Shown: one piece after another, positions 7,325 through 13,582 of the stretch
How the letters are laid out: every line of letters starts with the position of its first letter
Position numbering within the stretch: position 1 is the stretch's first letter
NCBI GenBank assembly: GCA_934725285.1
Contig: CAKVBK010000045.1
Coordinates: 1 to 13,582 of the forward strand
Origin: an uncultured Bacteroidales bacterium
Lineage (GTDB): Bacteria > Bacteroidota > Bacteroidia > Bacteroidales > UBA932
DNA: 13,582 bases
Direction of reading: 5' to 3'
The notes under the pieces: generated by a model
The model's input: only the letters and a program-made list of their open reading frames with translations
Database searches by the model: none
What the model was told of the DNA's origin: nothing
Translations under genes and position numbers: made by a program

Positions 7325-8636
7325 GTCCGGCCGCCTTGTTCCACGCTTCGTTTTTGTAGTAGAGGTCCAGAAGCGGTGTACCCGCGCAAGGAAGGTATGT
7401 GCTGAATCCGGAATATTCAATGATGTCGAACCGGTTCAGGAATCTTGGAGTGGCGTTTCTGTACACCACACAACGGTCAATGGCCTCTTTCAGTGACGCC
7501 AGATCCTCTTGTGAGGATGTGCATTTCTTGAAAGTGTCCTCAAGGTCGTAATAATAATGCCTGCCGTCTCTGAAATAGCCTTGGATCAGATGGGCTGGAG
7601 CGTTGGACAGAGTGTCTGAATATTCATTGAACAGCCTTGAGCAGACATCGGCCAGATTGTCCAGGCCATCGGTGCGGACAAGGTTGACCGTCGCGGAGCG
7701 GTATTCTCCTTTCTGGTTGTCGTACATTTCGAAGGCATTCTTGAACAGACCCTCCAAGTCTGGCTTTTCCCTGTCAAGCAGGAACGCGGTGATCTTTGTG
7801 TAGTCGAACATGCCCTCTCCTATAACCTCCGCAGGTGAGAGTCCAAGGTAGTCAGCCTTGTCCTTCAGTCCGTAGGCCACCTCCACACTGCCTGTGAAAC
7901 ACATATCAAAAAGAAGATAGTCCAGATGGTACGGGATCGCATCGGCAAACTCGCTGATGGTCATCTCGTGTCCGTAGTAGCTTCCCTTTATGAAATCCTG
8001 ACCGAGCGAACGCATTCTTCCGTAAAAAGGATCCGTGTCCGCCAGATCTCCTTCTGGAATAGGAAGCCTTTGATATCCAATACTTTGCTGTGTGATATGC
8101 CCTTCGGTGGAAAGCTCGCTTTTGTGGTCTGCCTCGAATCTGGACGGGCTGTAGTAGTAACCGGCCGGCAGCCATCCCGAACCATGCGAGGAGAAAACCA
8201 TTCCGTAGCCCCTCGCCGGGAACTCTTCCTTTACAAAAGTCAGCACATTCTCGACTGTGGCCGGTGACGCGGCTATCGTCTCCTCATCGAAAACTTTGAG
8301 AGTGTCAGAGACCATCTTTCCCTTGCGGGTCTTGTAGATGCGCCTAAGATAGGACTTGACCGGAGTATAGTCGTATCTACCCTTGGATGTTCTTGAATAT
8401 ACCAGAAGCACGTCACCTGATTCTGTCGGAATATAGCCGGCCGGCAGTCCCTTGTCCGGGTCTTCCATATTGGTCTTCATATATGATCCGATGTCGTTGA
8501 AGGCGCATTCGTAGAAAAGCAAGACACTGCGTTCCATGTAGTTGACTGGCTCGTCCAGGTTCTTGCAGCATCCCGCCGCCGCGGTCATGATGAGCACAGC
8601 GGAGACCGCACCTGTGATTGTCTTCAAGATATTCAT
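7314..8636 (-). CDS. Clostripain-family (C11) cysteine peptidase, lipoprotein
   Basis: This 440-residue protein carries a lipoprotein signal with lipobox AAGC (lipidated C23), so it is likely membrane-anchored outside the cytoplasm. The C11 catalytic dyad is visible: H151 in FSSHGSGW (148-155) and C246 in LLFDMCFTGSVEVAYGL (241-257), with D244 just before the cysteine. Early strands SVLLFYECAFND (37-48) and GDVLLVYSR (74-82) fit the caspase-like fold. Family members such as clostripain and PmC11 cleave after Arg or Lys; in Bacteroides fragilis a relative activates a toxin. Here the His-to-Cys distance is 95 residues, long because of an insert at about 156-225. The substrate is unknown. It is monocistronic and divergent from a dipeptidyl peptidase III gene. 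Confidence 0.88.
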   Translation of the reverse strand: MNILKTITGAVSAVLIMTAAAGCCKNLDEPVNYMERSVLLFYECAFNDIGSYMKTNMEDPDKGLPAGYIPTESGDVLLVYSRTSKGRYDYTPVKSYLRRIYKTRKGKMVSDTLKVFDEETIAASPATVENVLTFVKEEFPARGYGMVFSSHGSGWLPAGYYYSPSRFEADHKSELSTEGHITQQSIGYQRLPIPEGDLADTDPFYGRMRSLGQDFIKGSYYGHEMTISEFADAIPYHLDYLLFDMCFTGSVEVAYGLKDKADYLGLSPAEVIGEGMFDYTKITAFLLDREKPDLEGLFKNAFEMYDNQKGEYRSATVNLVRTDGLDNLADVCSRLFNEYSDTLSNAPAHLIQGYFRDGRHYYYDLEDTFKKCTSSQEDLASLKEAIDRCVVYRNATPRFLNRFDIIEYSGFSTYLPCAGTPLLDLYYKNEAWNKAAGLVK

Positions 8637-8687
8637 AGTCTGTCTTAATTATTCCTTGTACTGAATCATATTCAGCGCTATGACTGG

Positions 8688-8695
8688 CAAATATA
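8688..8695 (-). promoter_or_regulatory. -7 element of the C11 peptidase promoter
   Basis: The minus strand reads TATATTTG, an exact -7 match, predicting initiation near 8681 and a leader of about 45 bases. No -33 TTG is found at normal spacing. A short inverted repeat, TGAAT (8662-8666) and ATTCA (8670-8674), falls just inside the transcript. Confidence 0.45.
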
Positions 8696-8744
8696 CGGAA
8701 ATTCCTGAATAATGGTTATATTTACAAGCCAAAAACAATTTTTT

Positions 8745-10751
8745 ATGAATATAGTTATCAAGATGATTCTATCTATCGGAGCCGCCGCTGCTCTCTGCTC
8801 ATGCGGTCAAGGGGAAAAGAAAACGCAGGACAATGAATTCCACTACCTTCTGGACGAGTTCGCCGACCTTAAGGTGATCCGCTTCAAGGTGCCGGGCTGG
8901 GATGCCCTGAGCCTCAGACAGAAGGAATATGCCTACCATCTCTCGGAGGCCGCCAAACTGGGCCGTGACATTACGTGGGACCAGTACTGCAAATGGAACC
9001 TCCCGATCCGGCATGTGGTCGAGGATATTCTCAATGAATACAAAGGCGACCGTGAATGCGCTGATTTCCAGAATTTCACCGTTTACGCCAAGAGGCTTTT
9101 CTTCGCCAACGGCATACATCACCACTATTCCGAGGACAAGTTCTTCCCGGAGTGCCCGAGGGAATATTTCCAGAGCCTGATGGAGGCCGTGGGTGACGGA
9201 GACAAGGCAGCAGAGCTGCTTGATGTGATATATTCACCGGACATCTACCCTCAGCGCCGCTCCACTTCCAAGACCGGCGACATAGTGGAGCTTTCCGCCG
9301 TGAATTTCTACGATGGAGTGAACCGCGAGGAGGTTGAGAAGTACTACAACTCCCTTATGGATCCGAATGACAAGACCCCGGTCTCATACGGACTCAACAC
9401 AAAGGTAGTCAAAGAGAACGGCAAGGTTGTGGAGAAGCCTTGGAAGGTCGGCGGAATCTATGGTCCGGCGTTGGAGAAGATCTGCGCGGAGCTTGAGAAG
9501 GCCGCCGAGGTCGCTGAGAGCGATCTTCAGAAGAAAGCCATCGGACTTCTTATTGAATATTACAGGACTGGTGATCTGAAGACGTGGGACGATTTCAATG
9601 TAGACTGGGTCCAGGACACTGTCGGCACGATCGACTTCATCAACGGCTTCATAGAGGACTATGACGATCCGCTCGGACGCAAGGCCACTTGGGAGGGCTA
9701 TGTGAACATGAAGGACTCCGCCGCTTCCGCCCGTACCGAGGTTCTGAGCGCCAACGCGCAGTGGTTCGAGGACAACTCGCCTGTGGATCCGCGTTTCCGC
9801 AAGCCTCACGTGAAGGGCGTCTCAGCCAAGGTCGTGGACGGCATCACCCTTGCCGGAGCCACCTATCCGGCCACACCTATAGGAATCAACCTTCCGAACG
9901 CCGACTGGATCAGGCGTGACTACGGATCCAAGTCCGTGACCATAGCCAACATCACCCACGCCTATGACTACGCCGCCCAGGAGTCTCCTAAGAGCACTCT
10001 GACCGAATTCGCTTATGATCAGGCGGAAATTGACGCTTACAAGAAGTACGGCTCCTACACCGACGAGATCCACACTGACCTTCACGAATGTCTTGGCCAC
10101 GGTTCAGGTCAGCTCCTTCCAGGAGTCTCTTCCACGGCTCTCGGCGAGTACCAGTCAACCCTTGAGGAGGCCCGCGCCGATCTGTTCGGACTTTATTATA
10201 TGGCTGACCCTAAACTTGTCGAGCTTGGCATCATGCCGAACGCCGAGGCCTACAAGCCGGCATATTCAAACTACATCAGGAATGGCCTGTTCGTGCAGTT
10301 CACGAGGGTCGAGCTCGGCAAGCAGAACACTGAGGCTCACATGCAGAACCGCAAGCTGATCGCCGAGTGGTGCTACGAGAAGGGTGCCGCGCGTGGAATC
10401 ATCGAGAAGAAGATGCGTGACGGCAAGACCTATTTCGTTGTGAATGACTATGAGGCGCTCCGCGGCCTGTTCGCCGAACTTCTCGCCGAAATCCAGAGGA
10501 TCAAGTCGGAAGGTGACTATGCCGCCGGCAAGAATCTTGTCGAGACCTACGCCGTCAACATCGACCCTCAGCTCCACAAGGAAGTTCTGGAGAGGTACGC
10601 CGCTCTGAACCTCAAGCCTTACGGCGGCTTCGTCAATCCGGACATCGTTCCGGTCGAGAAGGACGGCAAGGTCGTGGACTACAAGATCGTCTACGTCGAC
10701 AACTACCTCCAGCAGCAGCTTGACTACGGCAAGAAGTATCGTACACTTTAA
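8745..10751 (+). CDS. Dipeptidyl peptidase III (M49 zinc peptidase), lipoprotein
   Basis: M49 enzymes remove dipeptides from the N-terminus of short peptides. From the ATG at 8745 the protein has 668 residues, close to the 675 I recall for Bacteroides thetaiotaomicron DPP III. The family motif HEXXGH is HECLGH (447-452), supplying zinc ligands H447 and H452 and catalytic E448; the third ligand is E475 in STLEEARAD (471-479). The N-terminal MNIVIKMILSIGAAAALCSC looks like a lipoprotein signal with C20 lipidated, so the enzyme probably acts outside the cytoplasm, unlike the cytosolic animal enzyme. An upstream in-frame ATG at 8712 would add 11 polar residues before the signal; I prefer 8745. 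Its stop codon directly touches the xerD start. Family call strong, start moderately sure. Confidence 0.92.
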   Translation: MNIVIKMILSIGAAAALCSCGQGEKKTQDNEFHYLLDEFADLKVIRFKVPGWDALSLRQKEYAYHLSEAAKLGRDITWDQYCKWNLPIRHVVEDILNEYKGDRECADFQNFTVYAKRLFFANGIHHHYSEDKFFPECPREYFQSLMEAVGDGDKAAELLDVIYSPDIYPQRRSTSKTGDIVELSAVNFYDGVNREEVEKYYNSLMDPNDKTPVSYGLNTKVVKENGKVVEKPWKVGGIYGPALEKICAELEKAAEVAESDLQKKAIGLLIEYYRTGDLKTWDDFNVDWVQDTVGTIDFINGFIEDYDDPLGRKATWEGYVNMKDSAASARTEVLSANAQWFEDNSPVDPRFRKPHVKGVSAKVVDGITLAGATYPATPIGINLPNADWIRRDYGSKSVTIANITHAYDYAAQESPKSTLTEFAYDQAEIDAYKKYGSYTDEIHTDLHECLGHGSGQLLPGVSSTALGEYQSTLEEARADLFGLYYMADPKLVELGIMPNAEAYKPAYSNYIRNGLFVQFTRVELGKQNTEAHMQNRKLIAEWCYEKGAARGIIEKKMRDGKTYFVVNDYEALRGLFAELLAEIQRIKSEGDYAAGKNLVETYAVNIDPQLHKEVLERYAALNLKPYGGFVNPDIVPVEKDGKVVDYKIVYVDNYLQQQLDYGKKYRTL

Positions 10752-11627
10752 GTGGATCTGACAGAACGAATATTACAGGATTATTCCTCGTATCTGAAAA
10801 TTGAGCGTGCGATGTCACCCAACACGGTGGCATCGTACTCTTCTGATGTAAGGGAGTTCTTTTCTGTAGTGACCACCGCGCCCGCTGACGTGGCCACTCA
10901 GGAAATCCTGGACTATCTTTCTTCCCGTGAAGACCTTGCGAAGCGTTCCCAGGCCAGGTTCCTGAGCTCGCTTCGCTCTTTTTTCGATTGGCTTGTCATG
11001 GAAGGGGAGCGCAAGGAAAATCCTTGTGATCCGATTGATTCCCCTAAGATGGGCCGTTACCTTCCCGCCGTCCTGTCTGTCGATGAGGTCGGCGCGATTA
11101 TGGATTCGGTGGATCTTTCGACATGGACCGGCAAACGGGACCGCGCGATTCTGGAGGTCCTTTACGGATGCGGGCTGCGTGTCTCCGAGGCAGTTGGTTT
11201 ACGAATATCCTGCGTCTATCTTGACGAGTCTTTTGTCCGCGTCATCGGCAAGGGAAATAAGGAGCGCATTGTCCCGATGGGGGATATGGCCGCTTCGGCC
11301 GTCCGGAATTACTTGGCAGTCAGACCTGATCCTGCTTCATCGGAGTTCGGCGACATCCTGTTCCTGAACCGCTTCGGCAAGTCCTTGAGCCGTGTCTCGA
11401 TGTTCACCATAGTCAAGCGACAGGCCATGCTGGCCGGCATCCACAAGGAAATCTCTCCGCACACGTTCCGTCACTCCTTCGCCACCCATCTGATCGAGAA
11501 CGGAGCCGACCTCCGAGTCGTCCAGGATATGCTGGGGCACGAGCAGATCACCACCACCGAGATCTACACCCACATCGACACCACAACTTGGCAGAGGTCC
11601 ATACTGTCGCATCACCCGAGAAAATGA
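10752..11627 (+). CDS. xerD: Tyrosine recombinase XerD/XerC
   Basis: This 291-residue recombinase resolves chromosome dimers at dif together with a partner Xer protein. An N-terminal SAM-like DNA-binding domain (about 1-90, with MSPNTVASYSSDVREFF at 21-37) is followed by the catalytic domain. The active-site set is complete: R143 in GCGLRVSE, K167 in GKGNKER, H237 and R240 in HTFRHSFATHL, H263 in MLGHEQITTTEIYTH and nucleophile Y272. The start is GTG at 10752, directly after the TAA of the DPP III gene; the next ATG is codon 21 and would cut into the N-terminal domain. Full length and lack of phage or transposon neighbours point to the housekeeping enzyme rather than an element integrase. XerC versus XerD cannot be settled by eye; XerD is slightly favoured. 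Confidence 0.9.
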   Translation: MDLTERILQDYSSYLKIERAMSPNTVASYSSDVREFFSVVTTAPADVATQEILDYLSSREDLAKRSQARFLSSLRSFFDWLVMEGERKENPCDPIDSPKMGRYLPAVLSVDEVGAIMDSVDLSTWTGKRDRAILEVLYGCGLRVSEAVGLRISCVYLDESFVRVIGKGNKERIVPMGDMAASAVRNYLAVRPDPASSEFGDILFLNRFGKSLSRVSMFTIVKRQAMLAGIHKEISPHTFRHSFATHLIENGADLRVVQDMLGHEQITTTEIYTHIDTTTWQRSILSHHPRK

Positions 11628-11710
11628 TGACTCTTCTTGGTTTCCAAATGTCAACGGAAGTTCCATGGCGAATGAATATGCTGCTGTTGGGCGCCGAGAG
11701 TCGCGAATAA

Positions 11711-11741
11711 TTGCATCTAAGTGTTTTTTTCTCTATATTTG
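11711..11741 (+). promoter_or_regulatory. Promoter of the DUF4332 gene
   Basis: TTG (11711-11713), 20 bases, then TATATTTG (11734-11741) gives an almost ideal Bacteroidetes -33/-7 pair, the best in the window. Initiation is predicted near 11748, with an A-rich leader of about 35 bases before the ATG at 11783. It shows that the gene is independent of xerD. Confidence 0.7.
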
Positions 11742-11782
11742 AAATCCGTAATACAAAACAATAACATTTAAAACTTATAGAA

Positions 11783-12190
11783 ATGGCTTACAAAATCATT
11801 GACATCCAGGGTGTCGGCCCTGCATACGCTGAGAAACTCACCGCCGCCGGCATTGAGACCGTTGACCAGCTTCTTGAGGCAGGAAAGACCGCCAAGGGAC
11901 GCAAGGAACTTGAGGAGAAGACCGGAATCACCGGCAAACTGATCCTTACATGGGTGAATCACGCGGATCTTTTCCGCATCAAGGGCGTGGGCCCTCAGTT
12001 CGCGGAACTTCTCGAGGCCGCCGGTGTTGACACCGTGAAGGAATTCGGTCACAGGGTGGCCGCCAACCTCGTGGCCAAGATGCAGGAAGTCAACGAGCAG
12101 AAGCATCTGACGAAGGTTGTTCCTACCGTCGAGCAGGTACAGGCTATGATCGATCAGGCCAAGGAACTTCCAGGCCTGGTGACCTACTAG
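11783..12190 (+). CDS. DUF4332-type double helix-hairpin-helix protein
   Basis: This 135-residue soluble protein holds two copies of a helix-hairpin-helix-like module: IQGVGPAYAEKLTAAGI (8-24) and IKGVGPQFAELLEAAGV (66-82), each with the GVGP hairpin. The arrangement matches the DUF4332 family, whose function is not established. HhH modules usually contact the DNA backbone or mediate protein contacts, so a nucleic-acid role is reasonable but inferred. No enzymatic domain, signal peptide or membrane segment is present. It is a single-gene unit with a strong promoter and a hairpin downstream, and G/C-ending codons dominate, suggesting substantial expression. Domain call good, function open. Confidence 0.85.
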   Translation: MAYKIIDIQGVGPAYAEKLTAAGIETVDQLLEAGKTAKGRKELEEKTGITGKLILTWVNHADLFRIKGVGPQFAELLEAAGVDTVKEFGHRVAANLVAKMQEVNEQKHLTKVVPTVEQVQAMIDQAKELPGLVTY

Positions 12191-12224
12191 AATCCTCATT
12201 CAGGAATATTTCAAAGCGATTTCT

Positions 12225-12263
12225 CCCGCCCGCAATTTTTGTAACGTGAAAAATTCGGGCGGG
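12225..12263. terminator. Strong hairpin between convergent DUF4332 and nadD genes
   Basis: CCCGCCCG (12225-12232) and AATTTTT (12234-12240) pair with AAAAATT (12249-12255) and CGGGCGGG (12256-12263). That gives a 15-bp stem with one bulged C and an 8-base loop. It lies 34 bases past the DUF4332 stop and 31 bases past the nadD stop. The T-run lies inside the stem rather than after it, so it is not a standard intrinsic terminator, but its position between convergent genes supports a terminator or 3'-end stabilising role. Confidence 0.6.
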
Positions 12264-12294
12264 AAGAATTGTTTGGCTTGGAAACTTGGGGCTC

Positions 12295-12933
12295 TTACAT
12301 AAGATATTCCGACATGTCCTTGCCGGCTGTGAGTCCTTCGCGGATTTCGGTGGAGGAGATGTCCACGATCGGGGCGTCGATGACCTCGATGTTGTACGAT
12401 CGCAGGAGGGTCTCCTCAAGGCTACGCATTCCGTCCGGGACGATCTCTTCGGAATCAAGGACATAAGGGGAAGGAAAGTCCTTGCACTCCTCGATCAGCT
12501 GACGCCTGATGCCGTTCACGTCGAATCCCTTTCGTGGGTAGACCGTAACACCATATTCGGAAAGGATCCTCTGGAAGTCCCTCCAGCGGCGGATGCTCTG
12601 AAGGTTGTCCGCTCCGATGACGAGCGTGAAGTCGTTGTCAGGCTCACGCTGCTTCAATGCGTCAAGGGTCTTGATAGTATAGTGCGGCGGATCCATCCTG
12701 AGCTCGATGTCGTCCACCCAGACGTGCAGTTCCGGATGGCGTTTCACGGCGGCCACGGCGGCCTCGTACCGGCTTTCACCGGATTCCGCGCTGATCGAAT
12801 CCTTCAAAGGGTTCTTCGGAGACACGACGAGATAGACCCAGTCATATTCCTTCTCCTTTGTCAGGTACTCCATTATGGCCTGGTGGCCGATGTGCAGGGG
12901 ATTGAAAGACCCAGAGTAGACAGCTATCTTCAC
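12295..12933 (-). CDS. nadD: Nicotinate-nucleotide adenylyltransferase
   Basis: NadD transfers AMP from ATP to nicotinate mononucleotide to make deamido-NAD, the penultimate step of NAD synthesis. The 212 residues show the nucleotidyltransferase signatures GSFNPLHIGH (8-17) and ISSTEIR (192-198), plus LVIGADNLQSIRRW (104-117), which is typical of NadD. The start is GTG at 12933: it gives MKIAVYSGSF, placing the first motif where the family has it, and no in-frame ATG precedes the motif. It starts seven bases after the gmk stop, so gmk and nadD form an operon of nucleotide and cofactor synthesis. Confidence 0.95.
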   Translation of the reverse strand: MKIAVYSGSFNPLHIGHQAIMEYLTKEKEYDWVYLVVSPKNPLKDSISAESGESRYEAAVAAVKRHPELHVWVDDIELRMDPPHYTIKTLDALKQREPDNDFTLVIGADNLQSIRRWRDFQRILSEYGVTVYPRKGFDVNGIRRQLIEECKDFPSPYVLDSEEIVPDGMRSLEETLLRSYNIEVIDAPIVDISSTEIREGLTAGKDMSEYLM

Positions 12934-12940
12934 GGAATGG

Positions 12941-13537
12941 TTAGATGAATGTCGAATAGTTCAGTTTCCCATCGTCAAGAAAGTCCTCGACAACCTTCTC
13001 GACCTCGGCGAACGCCGTCTTGAGGTCATCGTTGACGAGCACATAGTCGAATTTCGGAGCGTAGGTCATCTCCTCGGCCGCCTTGGCGACACGCTCCTCG
13101 ATGGCCTCGGGGGAGTCGGTCCCTCTTTTGACGAGCCTCTCGCGGAGAGCCTCCACGGACGGAGCCTGGACAAAGATGGACAGGGCCTTGTCCCCGAAAT
13201 ATTTCTTGAGGTTCACTCCGCCCTTGACATCCACATCGAATATTATCACGTGGCCCGCGGCCCAGATCCTTTCGACCTCTGACTTGAGCGTGCCGTAGAA
13301 ATGATCCTCGTAAACCTCTTCATATTCAACGAAGGCATCCTTCGCGATCAGCTCGCGGAACCTCTCGGGGGTGACGAAATGATATTCCTTGCCGTCCTGC
13401 TCGGAGCCGCGCGGCGCCCTTGAAGTGGCGGAGATCGAGAACTCCATCTGATCCTTGTATATTCCAAGAATATGGTTCACTATCGTGCTTTTGCCAGATC
13501 CCGAAGGGGCGGAGAAAATCAGTACTCTGTTGCTCAT
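12941..13537 (-). CDS. gmk: Guanylate kinase
   Basis: Gmk phosphorylates GMP to GDP with ATP. From the ATG at 13537 it has 198 residues. The P-loop APSGSGKST (10-18), the GMP-binding TSR (38-40), YHF (52-54) and EY (71-72), and DVDVKGG (101-107) are all present. An in-frame ATG at 13546 would add MSQ; the 13537 start is preferred because it leaves about 21 bases after the predicted transcription start and puts the P-loop at the usual distance from the N-terminus. First gene of a gmk-nadD unit. Confidence 0.95.
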   Translation of the reverse strand: MSNRVLIFSAPSGSGKSTIVNHILGIYKDQMEFSISATSRAPRGSEQDGKEYHFVTPERFRELIAKDAFVEYEEVYEDHFYGTLKSEVERIWAAGHVIIFDVDVKGGVNLKKYFGDKALSIFVQAPSVEALRERLVKRGTDSPEAIEERVAKAAEEMTYAPKFDYVLVNDDLKTAFAEVEKVVEDFLDDGKLNYSTFI

Positions 13538-13565
13538 TTGACTCATGAATATTTTCGTGTGGCTG

Positions 13566-13573
13566 CAAAGGTA
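13566..13573 (-). promoter_or_regulatory. -7 element of the gmk-nadD promoter
   Basis: The minus strand reads TACCTTTG, an exact TAnnTTTG match, predicting initiation near 13559. The -33 region falls outside the window, so only half the promoter can be checked. Confidence 0.45.
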
Positions 13574-13582
13574 TCATTTTTT

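Noticed and set aside
10752..11627. Tyrosine recombinase as evidence of an integrated mobile element
   Set aside because: The protein has the full Xer layout and length and sits among housekeeping genes, with no tRNA, attachment repeats, relaxase or phage genes nearby.
11628..11782. Possible dif site downstream of xerD
   Set aside because: No 28-bp sequence with two 11-bp partly inverted arms and a 6-bp centre was apparent; Xer genes are usually not next to dif.

Overview
The window looks like chromosomal DNA from a member of the order Bacteroidales, probably an animal-gut or similar anaerobe. Three things support this. There is a SusC-type TonB-dependent transporter with an N-terminal carboxypeptidase-regulatory-like domain. 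Several promoters fit the Bacteroidetes pattern (TAnnTTTG at -7, weak TTG near -33) with A-rich leaders and little Shine-Dalgarno signal. There is also a 58-residue histone H1-like protein of the type seen in Bacteroides and relatives. I cannot assign a genus from sequence alone. I see no IS element, CRISPR array, tRNA, rRNA or prophage gene, and most of the window is housekeeping.

Layout. (1) 1-2787, minus strand: the start of a polysaccharide utilisation locus. A lipoprotein GH88-type unsaturated glucuronyl hydrolase is followed 25 bp later by a SusC-like transporter that runs off the left edge; a SusD partner is expected beyond it. A -7 element and a pair of 10-bp direct repeats exactly 21 bp apart lie upstream and look like an activator-controlled promoter. 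(2) 3010-4651, minus: a tyrS-rbfA operon ending in a strong hairpin. (3) 4795-5550, plus: tpiA, divergent from tyrS with closely packed promoters. (4) 5623-7203, minus: rplY (L25/Ctc) and pth in one unit, then a separately promoted histone H1-like gene that converges on tpiA at a bidirectional terminator. (5) 7314-8636, minus, and 8745-10751, plus: two divergent lipoprotein peptidases, a C11 clostripain-like cysteine peptidase and an M49 dipeptidyl peptidase III. The latter abuts xerD (10752-11627) with no intervening base. (6) 11783-12190, plus: a small double helix-hairpin-helix DUF4332 protein with a textbook promoter. (7) 12295-13537, minus: gmk-nadD, with the gmk promoter at the right edge.

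How the genes fit together. The left end is accessory and handles uptake and trimming of a uronic-acid-containing glycan. The centre and right are translation (tyrS, rbfA, rplY, pth), glycolysis (tpiA), nucleotide and NAD synthesis (gmk, nadD), chromosome maintenance (xerD, the histone-like protein, possibly the HhH protein) and envelope proteolysis. I did not find a clear novel defence or mobile system. The points most worth checking are the direct-repeat operator of the glycan locus, the coupled peptidase-xerD junction, the divergent peptidase pair, and the small DNA-binding-type proteins.
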